Source of the DNA: Betaproteobacteria bacterium
Lineage (GTDB): Bacteria > Pseudomonadota > Gammaproteobacteria > Burkholderiales > SG8-39
Length of the DNA: 64,000 nt
Reading direction: 5' to 3'
Assembly: GCA_005881575.1 (NCBI GenBank)
Contig: VBCA01000011.1
Span: 1 to 64,000 of the forward strand
A model generated the notes under the pieces. That model had not been told where the DNA came from and ran no database searches. It saw only the letters and a list, made by a program, of their open reading frames with translations. The position numbers were made by a program, and so were the translations under genes. This document shows, in pieces, positions 1 to 7,998 of the stretch (position 1 is the stretch's first letter; every line of letters starts with the position of its first letter).

Positions 1-727
<727 letters not shown>

Positions 728-728
<1 letters not shown>

Positions 729-2290
729 TGCACGACAAGATCCTCATCCTCGACTTCGGCGCGCAGTACTCGCAGCTAATCGCGCGCCGCGTCCGGGAGG
801 CGCAGGTCTACTGCGAGCTGCATCCCTTCGACGTCGACGAGGAATTCGTCCGCCGCTTCTCCGCGCGCGGCGTCGTGCTCTCCGGGGGGCCCGCCTCCGT
901 GTACGACGACGCCACGCCCAAGGCCCCCGAGGCCGTCTTCAAGCTCGGGGTCCCGGTGCTCGGGATCTGCTACGGGATGCAAACCATGGCGGCCCAGCTC
1001 GGCGGCCAAGTCGAGAATTCCCGGGTGCGTGAATTCGGATATGCCGAGGTCCGCGCTCGCGGCCATTCCAGATTGCTCGAGGGCATCCAGGACCGCATCA
1101 ACGGCGAGAAGCACGGCCTGCTCGACGTGTGGATGAGCCACGGCGACAAGGTCACGGCGCTCCCCCCCGGCTTCAAGGTGATCGCGAGCAACGAGGCCAC
1201 TCCGATCGCGGGAATGGCCGACGAAGGCCGCAAATTCTACGGCGTGCAGTTCCATCCGGAGGTGACGCACACGCGCCAGGGTGGCGCCATCCTCAGTCGC
1301 TTCGTGCACGAGATCTGCGGCTGCGGCAGCGACTGGAATATGCCCGATTATCTCGGCGAGGCCGTCGAGAAAGTCCGCCGCGAGGTCGGGAAGGAGGAAG
1401 CGCTGCTCGGGCTGTCGGGCGGAGTCGATTCCGCCGTGGCCGCCGCGCTGATCCACCGCGCCATCGGCGATCGGCTGAGCTGCGTCTTCGTCGACACCGG
1501 CCTGCTCCGGCAAAACGAAGCGCAGGAAGTCATGCGGACCTTCTCCCGCAATCTCGGCGTCAAGGTCGATTGCGTCGACGCCTCCGCGCGTTTCCTCGAG
1601 GCGCTCGCCGGGGTCGCCGATCCCGAGGAGAAGAGAAAGATCATAGGGCGCGAGTTCGTCGAGGTGTTCCAGCACGAGGCGAAGAAGTTCCCCGAGGTGA
1701 AGTGGCTCGCGCAAGGCACGATCTATCCCGACGTGATCGAGTCGGCGGGCGCGAAGACGAAGAAGGCGCACACGATCAAATCGCACCACAATGTGGGGGG
1801 CTTGCCCGAGACCCTCCACCTGAAGCTCCTCGAGCCCCTGCGGGATCTCTTCAAGGACGAGGTACGCGAGCTGGGCCTCGCTCTGGGACTCCCGCGCGAG
1901 ATGGTGTTCCGGCACCCCTTCCCCGGGCCTGGCCTCGGCGTGCGCATCCTCGGCGAAGTGAAGCGGGAGTACGCGGAGCTGCTCCGCCGTGCTGACGCGA
2001 TCTTCGTCGAGGAGCTGCGCGCGGCCGGCTGGTACGACAAGGTCGCGCAGGCGTTTGCGGTGTTCCTCCCCGTGAAATCGGTGGGGGTGATGGGCGACGG
2101 CCGCACCTACGAATACGTCGTCGCCCTGCGCGCGGTGCAGACCGCCGACTTCATGACCGCGCACTGGGCGCCGCTGCCGTACGACCTGCTGGCAAAAATC
2201 TCCAGCCGCATCATGAACGAAGTGCGCGGCATCAACCGTGTGGTCTACGACGTCTCGAGCAAGCCGCCCGCGACTATCGAATGGGAGTAA
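728..2290 (+). CDS. guaA: GMP synthase (glutamine-hydrolysing)
   Basis: GMP synthase aminates XMP to GMP using glutamine and ATP. The 520 residues are full length. The class I glutaminase domain has Cys81 in GICYGMQ and His176/Glu178 in FHPE. The ATP pyrophosphatase domain has its P-loop LSGGVDS near residue 230, and the C-terminal dimerisation domain ends in the usual PPATIEWE. The GTG start overlaps the guaB stop by one base, and there is no room for a separate promoter. The last codons look like an attachment site: they recur at 12369-12383 just before tadA, so the present 3' end may have been rebuilt by an integrating element. Confidence 0.98.
2276..2290 (+). repeat. Left att-like direct repeat at the guaA 3' end
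   Basis: This 15 bp stretch encodes the final Ile-Glu-Trp-Glu-stop of guaA. It matches 12369-12383 at 12 of 15 bases. All three differences are transitions at third or stop-codon positions, so both copies read IEWE-stop. This is the pattern expected for attL and attR of an element inserted at the end of guaA, a site known to be used by genomic islands such as GIsul2. Confidence 0.75.
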
Positions 2291-2291
2291 G

Positions 2292-2582
2292 GAGGGTAGT
2301 CAATCTCTTGGAAAGACGCGGTGTATCAACAAGATACGGATTGCCCATGGAATTCGCTATTCGCTCACGCTGCACGATCCCAGCGGGACACGGGTTCTCG
2401 GGTACGACAACTCGCACGCGGTCAAACCGCCCAAGAAGGGTTTTGGCGGACGGCGGCTCGAGTATGACCACGTCCACCGCCATGCGAAGGGTAAGGGTGT
2501 TCCCTACGCGTTTTCGAGCGCAGGTCAGCTCTTGACGGATTTCTTTAGTGAAGTCGACCAGGTATTGAAGGAGGTCTTATGA
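2292..2582 (+). pseudogene. TumE-like (DUF6516) toxin remnant, N-terminus missing
   Basis: The open frame encodes the conserved middle and C-terminus of a TumE/DUF6516-type toxin: HGIRYSLTLHDPSG, VLGYDNSHAVKPP, EYDHVHRH and a LLTDFFSEVDQVLKE tail. Relatives as I recall them carry roughly 30-40 more residues before HGIRYSL. Here that part is absent, and there is no ATG, GTG or TTG between the guaA stop and the conserved block. The only in-frame start is an ATG at 2238 inside guaA. The gene is therefore probably 5'-truncated at the island junction, or it is read from within guaA. It overlaps the antitoxin start by four bases (ATGA). The family call rests on memory of the motif pattern. Confidence 0.6.
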
Positions 2583-2938
2583 GGACGATCACCATCGGCA
2601 TCATGTCTCAACAACGGATGCGGGCCAGGGGGTTGGCCATTGCTCAAGGCAAGTACAAGCCAAAGCCCGGTGAGCCGAAAATCTGGTTTCCTTCCATGCG
2701 GTCGGTTGCGGAGGTGCTGAGCGATGAGAACCGGGCGTTGCTTCACGTCATTCGTGAATCACAACCCGATTCGCTGGGTGAGCTGGCACAGCTTACGGGA
2801 CGACAACTGAGCAATCTGTCGCGAACGCTCAAAACCATGTCCAACTATGGCCTGGTAGAGCTAAAGCGATCCCCAAAGGGGAGGGAAGTACGGCCCATCG
2901 TGAAAGCTCGCGAGTTCATGATTCTTGCGCCCGCCTAA
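2579..2938 (+). CDS. MarR-like winged-helix antitoxin (HVO_A0114 type, TumA-like)
   Basis: This 119-residue protein has a winged-helix fold. The central part ENRALLHVIRESQPDSLGELAQLTG leads into the recognition helix (RQLSNLSRTLKTMSNYGL) and a wing with KRSPKGREVRP. Such proteins typically partner TumE/DUF6516 toxins as DNA-binding antitoxins that also repress the operon. The ATG sits in an ATGA overlap with the toxin frame and has a near-perfect Shine-Dalgarno (AAGGAGGT) five bases upstream, so it can be translated even if the toxin is dead. Base composition looks less GC-rich than the surrounding housekeeping genes, consistent with transfer. Confidence 0.7.
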   Translation: MRTITIGIMSQQRMRARGLAIAQGKYKPKPGEPKIWFPSMRSVAEVLSDENRALLHVIRESQPDSLGELAQLTGRQLSNLSRTLKTMSNYGLVELKRSPKGREVRPIVKAREFMILAPA

Positions 2939-2941
2939 GAT

Positions 2942-3019
2942 GGCGGTAGTTCCGACGGTATCCAATGAATGCAACCACCAAACAAATCATGTTCTTGTAG
3001 AGCCTTACGGCCTAGGGTG
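2942..3019 (+). repeat. Structured island repeat, copy 1
   Basis: A ~78 bp sequence starting GGCGGTAGTTCCGACGGTAT recurs at 12288-12364 with roughly three-quarters identity by eye. Its 3' part can fold into a hairpin (TAG-A-GCC, loop TTAC, GGCCTA, with one bulged A). Copy 2 has a different but also complementary stem around a nearly identical loop, so base pairing seems conserved. It lies just after the antitoxin stop. The remaining intergenic DNA up to the tetR promoter (3020-3213) shows no convincing gene. Confidence 0.7.
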
Positions 3020-3213
3020 GGCACCCGCAATCGTCGAAAAGACAGCAGCTTGGCTCTCAAACGTTGTTCATCGACGATCAGGTGAAAGCAAAGGCGTGCA
3101 CAAGACTGTCGAGGCCGCGCGCAGCATCGTGCAACGCTAACACTCAGCGACTTCTCTCGGCCAGCACCTGCCTCGGCCTAAGTCATTGTACGCAGACGTA
3201 TTACTAGCAGCGC

Positions 3214-3253
3214 TTGACTGAGCTCTATGTTTGGAATATGATGAACGTCATAT
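3214..3253 (+). promoter_or_regulatory. tetR promoter with overlapping palindromic operator
   Basis: A sigma70-type promoter is visible: TTGACT (3214-3219), 17 bp spacer, TATGAT (3237-3242). The palindrome ATATGA-N6-TCATAT spans 3236-3253. It covers the -10 box, the expected transcription start near 3249 and the first bases of the ATG at 3252. The same half-sites recur at 3852-3869 before the MATE gene, so this is very probably the TetR operator and the basis of autorepression. The predicted transcript would be almost leaderless. Confidence 0.75.
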
Positions 3254-3836
3254 GGGTATCGTCAAGGCCGGCTCCAAAAAAGAGGAAACCCGCGAGCGGA
3301 TTCTGCGCGCGGCGGCGCGCGCCATCCGTAAGCACGGCTACGAAGGGGTGGGCGTCGCCGACGTGATGAAGGAGGCCGGGCTCACGCACGGCGGGTTCTA
3401 TGCGCACTTCGAGTCGCGCGACGCGCTGCTGGCGGCGGCCGCCGACCAGGCAGGTGCCGAATCAATCGAGACCCTCACTCGGGCGATCGCGGTGGCGAAG
3501 CCGGGCCAGGAGCTCATCGCGCTCGTCGACACCTACCTTTCCGACGGGCATGTGGCCGCTCCGGAGCAGGGATGCGCCATCGCCGCGGCAGGGAGCGAAG
3601 TGCCACGCCAGCAAGCCGAAGTGCGCCGCGCCGCGCGCCGGCGCATCAAGGACATCATCGGCCTCATCGAACGTCAGTTCCCCGAATGGGGCAGGAGCGC
3701 GGCTCATGACAAGGCGATGGGTATCGCCGCGACCCTGGTTGGCGCGCTGGTCCTGGCGCGAGCGGTAGACGATGCGCAGCTTTCCCACCGCATTCGCAAG
3801 GCAGCGCGCGAGCTGATTCGCGCGGCGGCCGGCTAG
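3252..3836 (+). CDS. TetR/AcrR family transcriptional repressor
   Basis: This 194-residue protein begins with a typical TetR DNA-binding domain: TRERILRAAARAIRKHGYEGVGVADVMKEAG, then the recognition segment LTHGGFYAHFESRDALLAAA. The ligand-binding half (AAGSEVPRQQ, then helices to the C-terminus) resembles repressors of efflux and aldehyde- or quinone-responsive genes. I chose the ATG at 3252. An upstream TTG at 3231 lies inside the promoter and would put the -10 box in the coding region. The matching palindromes here and at 3852-3869 imply that it represses itself and the downstream MATE-RND-SDR genes. The inducer is unknown. Confidence 0.9.
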   Translation: MGIVKAGSKKEETRERILRAAARAIRKHGYEGVGVADVMKEAGLTHGGFYAHFESRDALLAAAADQAGAESIETLTRAIAVAKPGQELIALVDTYLSDGHVAAPEQGCAIAAAGSEVPRQQAEVRRAARRRIKDIIGLIERQFPEWGRSAAHDKAMGIAATLVGALVLARAVDDAQLSHRIRKAARELIRAAAG

Positions 3837-3841
3837 TTTTT

Positions 3842-3872
3842 TTGTCACGATATATGACGATCATCATATAAC
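3842..3872 (+). promoter_or_regulatory. MATE promoter region with second TetR operator
   Basis: The palindrome TATATGACGATCATCATATA (3851-3870) has the same ATATGA-N6-TCATAT half-sites as the tetR operator. A TTGTCA element (3842-3847) could serve as a -35 box with CATATA or TATAAC as the -10. The MATE ATG follows four bases after the operator core, and there is no room for a Shine-Dalgarno. A leaderless transcript or read-through from tetR with coupling is therefore likely. Confidence 0.7.
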
Positions 3873-5267
3873 ATGGACCCTCGCACCCGTGTCCTGCTCG
3901 AGGCACCCATCGCCCCGACGCTGCTGCGCCTAGCACTGCCGAATATGCTGGTCATGCTGGCGCAGGCGGCCGCGGGCCTCGTGGAAACCTACTTCATCGG
4001 CAAGCTCGGCACCGATGCGCTTGCAGGCGTCGCGCTGGTTTTCCCGGTCGTGATGTTGATGCAGATGATGTCGGCCGGCGCGATGGGCGGCGGCATCGCT
4101 TCGTCGATCGCGCGAGCGCTCGGCGCCGGGCGCCGCGCGGATGCGAACGCGCTGGCATTACATGCGCTGGTCATCGCGCTTGGCTTGGGCGCGGTCTTCA
4201 CGATCGGTATGCTCGGCGGCGGGCGCTGGCTCTACCAGGCAATGGGCGGAAACGGGCGCGCGCTCGAGGCCGCGCTGACGTACTCGAACTGGGTTTTCGC
4301 CGGCGCGGTGCTGGTGTGGCTCTTCAACTCGCTCGGCGCCGTCCTCCGCGGTACCGGCAACATGGCGTTCCCCGCCGCCGTTACCTGCGTCGGCGTAGTG
4401 ATCCTCGTGCCGGCGTCGCCGGCGCTCATCTTCGGCTGGGGACCGTTTCCAGCCCTCGGCATCGCAGGCGGTGCCGTGGCGCTCTTGTCGTACTACGCCG
4501 TCGGCTGCCTTGTGCTTGGCGCGTACCTCTGGAGCGGACGCAGCGCGCTGCATCCGTCGTTGCGCGCTGTGCGACTCCGCTGGCCGCTCTTTCGCGACAT
4601 TCTCCGCGTCGGTGCGGTCGCCGCGCTTGTCACTGTGACGACGAACCTCACCATCATCATTGGTACCGCGCTCGTCGGCGAGTTCGGCCCGGCCGCGATA
4701 GCCGGCTACGGCACCGGCGCGCGGCTCGAATATCTGTTGGTGCCGCTCGTCTTCGGCCTCGGCGCGCCGCTGGTAGCAATCGTCGGGACGAGCATCGGTG
4801 CAGAACAGCGCGAGCGCGCGTTGCGGACCGCTTGGATCGGCGCTGCCATGGCCTTCATCGTCACCGAGGCGATCGGCCTTTGCGCAGCCGCCTTCCCGAT
4901 GGCATGGCTCTCACTCTTCGACAGTGATCCGCAGATGCTCGAGGCCGGTGCGACCTACCTGCGGACGGTGGGCCCCTTCTATGGAATGTTCGGCCTCGCG
5001 TTGTCGCTTTACTTCGCGTCGCAAGGTGCGGGCCGGCTGCTCTGGCCGCTGCTCGGCGCCGTGGCGCGCCTTGCGATCGCGGCGCTCGCCGGCTGGCTCG
5101 CGCTGCGCTCGACCGGTGAACTCTCGTACGTGTTCCTCGCGCAAAGCCTCGGCCTTGTCGCCGCTGGCCTCATCAATTTCGCCGCCGTCGCGGGCGGCGC
5201 CTGGTTCGGCTCGCTGACTTGGCCATCGTCCACGGCAGCCGCGCTGCAAAAAGGATCGTCGACATGA
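3873..5267 (+). CDS. MATE family multidrug efflux transporter
   Basis: A 464-residue inner-membrane protein with about twelve hydrophobic segments in two related halves. The opening (IAPTLLRLALPNMLVMLAQAAAGLVETYFIGKLGTDALAG) is typical of MATE sodium- or proton-coupled drug exporters. The second half repeats the pattern (VGEFGPAAIAGYGTGARLEYL, VGTSIGAEQRERAL). It would export cationic or aromatic compounds to the periplasm. The gene lies directly behind a TetR operator, and its stop overlaps a possible start of the next gene, so it probably heads the efflux operon. Substrates cannot be read from the sequence. Confidence 0.92.
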   Translation: MDPRTRVLLEAPIAPTLLRLALPNMLVMLAQAAAGLVETYFIGKLGTDALAGVALVFPVVMLMQMMSAGAMGGGIASSIARALGAGRRADANALALHALVIALGLGAVFTIGMLGGGRWLYQAMGGNGRALEAALTYSNWVFAGAVLVWLFNSLGAVLRGTGNMAFPAAVTCVGVVILVPASPALIFGWGPFPALGIAGGAVALLSYYAVGCLVLGAYLWSGRSALHPSLRAVRLRWPLFRDILRVGAVAALVTVTTNLTIIIGTALVGEFGPAAIAGYGTGARLEYLLVPLVFGLGAPLVAIVGTSIGAEQRERALRTAWIGAAMAFIVTEAIGLCAAAFPMAWLSLFDSDPQMLEAGATYLRTVGPFYGMFGLALSLYFASQGAGRLLWPLLGAVARLAIAALAGWLALRSTGELSYVFLAQSLGLVAAGLINFAAVAGGAWFGSLTWPSSTAAALQKGSST

Positions 5268-5305
5268 GCGGGAAATATCTAGTTTCAACCTCAAGGGACT
5301 TTTCA

Positions 5306-6778
5306 ATGCGCCGCCGTCATTACCGTACCGTCCTCCTGCTGAGCGCCAGCCTCTTGGCCGGTTGCGCAGTCGGCCCGGACTACCAGTCACCCGACATTTC
5401 CGTGTCGTCCCGTTTTCTCGGTCAGGACGGCATCGGGCGCCGGGAGACCCAGAGCAAAGCGGACCTCCAAGCCTGGTGGGCCGCCTTCGATGATCCAATG
5501 CTGACGCGCTTCGTCACCCTGGCCCTCGACCAAAATCTGGACATGGCGCTGGCGGCAGCGCGTGTCGCCCAAGCGCGCGCGTCGTTGCGCCTAGCAGATG
5601 CAGCGCTGCTTCCATCAGCCAATGTGAGCGCGCAGGGTGCAAAAACCTACCAGTCGGTCGAGACCCCGCTGGGACAGGTAATCAATTCCACGCCCGGCTT
5701 CGACCGCAGTGGCAGCTACTACGAGGCCAACCTCGGTGCGAGCTGGGAAATCGACGTGTTCGGCGGCCTACGAAGAGGGCAGGAAGCCGCGCGTGCGGAG
5801 TATCAGGCCTCCGAAGCCGGCGTGGTTGCGACGCGGCTCGCCGTGGCCGCGCAAACGGCGGATGTGTACGTCACGGTCCGAGGATTGCAAGCGCGCATCG
5901 CGATCGCCCGACAACAAGCGAAGACGCGCCGTCAGCTTCTCTCCACGGTCATGCTCCAGTACGAGAAGGGGATCGCCGCCGAGCTGCAGGTGCGCCAAGC
6001 CGAGGGCTCGCACGCTCAGGTCGAGGCGCAAATCCCCGTCCTGGAAGCCGGGCTGGATGCGGCGATGAATGCGCTTGATGTGCTTCTCGGGGTACAGCCG
6101 GGAACCTACCGCGGCGAACTGAGCCTGGCGGCGTCTATCCCGATCGCTCCCGGCGTGGCCGAGACCGGCACGCCCGCCGGGATGATCCGGCGCAGACCGG
6201 ACCTCATCATGGCCGAGCGGCGCCTTGCAGCAACCAACGCGCGCATCGGTGTGGCGATTTCGGAGTATTACCCCAAGTTCTCGCTCGGCGCGCTGCTGGG
6301 CAGCGCCACCGCAATATCGAGCGGCAATCTCTTCACCACTGGCGCGAACCAAGCCCAAGGCGTCCTCGGACTTCGCTGGCGCCTGTTCGACTTCGGCCGC
6401 GTCGATGCGCAGATCGCCGCTGCGCGTGGCCGGGAGGCCGAAGCACTCGCGGCATACCGGCTGGCCGTGCTGCGAGCGACCGAGGAAGTGGAGAACTCGT
6501 TTTCGGCCCTCGTCAAACGCGAGGCCCAAGTCGGCATCCTGACGCGGGGTGAATCGTCGCTCGCGCGTGCGCGCGAGAACTCGCTTGCCGCCTACAAAGG
6601 CGGCGTCGTCAGCTTGATCGAGGTGCTGAATGCCGACGGCAATCTGCTGCAGATGCGCGACGAGAAGGCGCAGGCGCAAACCGAGGTTACACGTGCCGCC
6701 ATCTTATCCTTCCGGGCTCTGGGTGGCGGGTGGGATGCGCGAAATGCAAGCAGCAACAGCTATGGCGCCCTTCAGTGA
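5306..6778 (+). CDS. Outer-membrane efflux lipoprotein (NodT/OprM type)
   Basis: The trimeric outer-membrane channel of a tripartite efflux pump, 490 residues. It begins with a lipoprotein signal (LLLSASLLAGC, Cys20) followed by AVGPDYQSP, the classic start of mature NodT/OprM proteins. Two outer-membrane-factor repeats follow (WWAAFDDPMLTRFVTLAL, then RRRPDLIMAERRLAATNARIGVA). I chose the ATG at 5306, which has AAGGGA seven to nine bases upstream and places the signal peptide correctly. An ATG at 5264 overlapping the MATE stop, also with a good ribosome-binding site, is an alternative. It probably works with the adaptor and RND pump downstream. Confidence 0.93.
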   Translation: MRRRHYRTVLLLSASLLAGCAVGPDYQSPDISVSSRFLGQDGIGRRETQSKADLQAWWAAFDDPMLTRFVTLALDQNLDMALAAARVAQARASLRLADAALLPSANVSAQGAKTYQSVETPLGQVINSTPGFDRSGSYYEANLGASWEIDVFGGLRRGQEAARAEYQASEAGVVATRLAVAAQTADVYVTVRGLQARIAIARQQAKTRRQLLSTVMLQYEKGIAAELQVRQAEGSHAQVEAQIPVLEAGLDAAMNALDVLLGVQPGTYRGELSLAASIPIAPGVAETGTPAGMIRRRPDLIMAERRLAATNARIGVAISEYYPKFSLGALLGSATAISSGNLFTTGANQAQGVLGLRWRLFDFGRVDAQIAAARGREAEALAAYRLAVLRATEEVENSFSALVKREAQVGILTRGESSLARARENSLAAYKGGVVSLIEVLNADGNLLQMRDEKAQAQTEVTRAAILSFRALGGGWDARNASSNSYGALQ

Positions 6779-6879
6779 TTAGTTACGGAGTGAACGAAAT
6801 GACGACAACAGACAATTCGATCGTGGGCGATAGCAGAGTTGCTCGACTTGGGGGTAACAGCAATTTCCCGGAGGTTCCA

Positions 6880-7998
6880 ATGCTTCAACGCCATCCCGCC
6901 GTAGTCGTTGCTGTCATCGGTCTGTTGCCCTTCTTTTTGGCGGCGTGCAGTGATGCCACGTCCTCGAACGACCCGCGAATGCAGGCTCCGCTGGTGCGGA
7001 TAGCGACTGTCGAGGCCTCCCCCCAGTCAGAACGTTTGTTCACCGGTATCGTTGCGGCCCGCGTGCAAAGCGACCTGGGGTTCCGAATCCCCGGGAAGGT
7101 CCTGGAACGCGTGGTTGATGCCGGGCAAGCCGTCAAGCGCGGCCAAACGCTCATGCGCATCGATCCCACGGACCTGCAGCTCGCCGTGCGGGCTCACGAC
7201 GAGGCCGTTTCCGCCGCCAGGGCGAGCGCGCGCCAAACTGCGGATGACGAGGCGCGATACCGCGACCTCGTCGCCGAGGGTGCGGTTTCGGCATCGGCCT
7301 ATGACAAAGTCAAGGCTGACGCCGAGGCGGCAAGAGCGCAACTCAATGCGGCCGAAGCCCGGGCCGACGTTGCCCGCAATGAGGCGGGCTACGCGGACCT
7401 GCTGGCTGACGCGGATGGCGTGGTAGTCGAGACTCTGGCGGAGCCGGGCCAAGTCGTCGGTGCTGGCCAGGTCGTCGTGCGTGTGGCGCGTGCCGGACCT
7501 CGCGAGGCGATCATCGAGCTCCCCGAAACCCTGCGCCCGGCGATCGGATCCACCGGCCGGGCGACCTTGTATGGAAGCGGGCTGACGGGCCCTGCGAAAC
7601 TCCGCCAGTTGTCGGACGCCGCAAACCGTCTCACCCGGACGTTCGAGGCCCGGTACGTTCTGGAGGGCCGTCTGGCGGACGCGCCGCTCGGCTCGACCAT
7701 CTCCATCCAGATATCGAACGGCCGGTCCGCGCCGGCCCTGCAGGTACCGGTCGGCGCGATCTTCGATCCGGGCAAGGGTCCGGGCGTATGGCTGGTCGAA
7801 GACGAAACGCCCCGGGTCACGTGGCGTGCCGTGCGAATCGCCGGCCTCAGCAGCGAAGCGGCTTCGGTCGTCGGCAATCTCAAGGCTGGCGATCGCGTCG
7901 TGGCGCTCGGCGCGCATCTGCTGCGCGAAGGCGAGCACGTACGACTTGCGCAAGGCGAGACCGCACGAAGCCCCACCGTCAACGGCGCGAGGCAGTGA
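6880..7998 (+). CDS. RND efflux periplasmic adaptor (membrane fusion protein)
   Basis: This adaptor connects the RND pump to the outer-membrane channel. The 372 residues start with a lipoprotein signal (LLPFFLAAC, Cys23). The first biotinyl-lipoyl half (GFRIPGKVLERVVDAGQAVKRGQTLMRID) is followed by an alpha-hairpin rich in Ala, Arg and Glu, the second lipoyl half (ADADGVVVETLAEPGQVVGAGQ) and beta-barrel domains. The ATG at 6880 is supported by GGAGG five bases upstream. An upstream in-frame ATG at 6799 would bury the signal peptide. The stop shares one base with the pump start, implying coupled translation. Confidence 0.94.
   Translation: MLQRHPAVVVAVIGLLPFFLAACSDATSSNDPRMQAPLVRIATVEASPQSERLFTGIVAARVQSDLGFRIPGKVLERVVDAGQAVKRGQTLMRIDPTDLQLAVRAHDEAVSAARASARQTADDEARYRDLVAEGAVSASAYDKVKADAEAARAQLNAAEARADVARNEAGYADLLADADGVVVETLAEPGQVVGAGQVVVRVARAGPREAIIELPETLRPAIGSTGRATLYGSGLTGPAKLRQLSDAANRLTRTFEARYVLEGRLADAPLGSTISIQISNGRSAPALQVPVGAIFDPGKGPGVWLVEDETPRVTWRAVRIAGLSSEAASVVGNLKAGDRVVALGAHLLREGEHVRLAQGETARSPTVNGARQ

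Noticed and set aside
776-2164. Long antisense frame across guaA
   Set aside because: A composition shadow of a GC-rich coding gene: no signal, domain or promoter. The same applies to long antisense frames across the RND pump, the aldolase fusion, the ABC exporter and others.
2925-3140. 71-residue open frame after the antitoxin
   Set aside because: It covers repeat copy 1, and its translation resembles that of the other copy only because the DNA repeats. No family match or ribosome-binding site is visible.
3231-3836. Longer tetR with a TTG start
   Set aside because: The extra codons lie in the promoter and operator, upstream of the expected transcription start.
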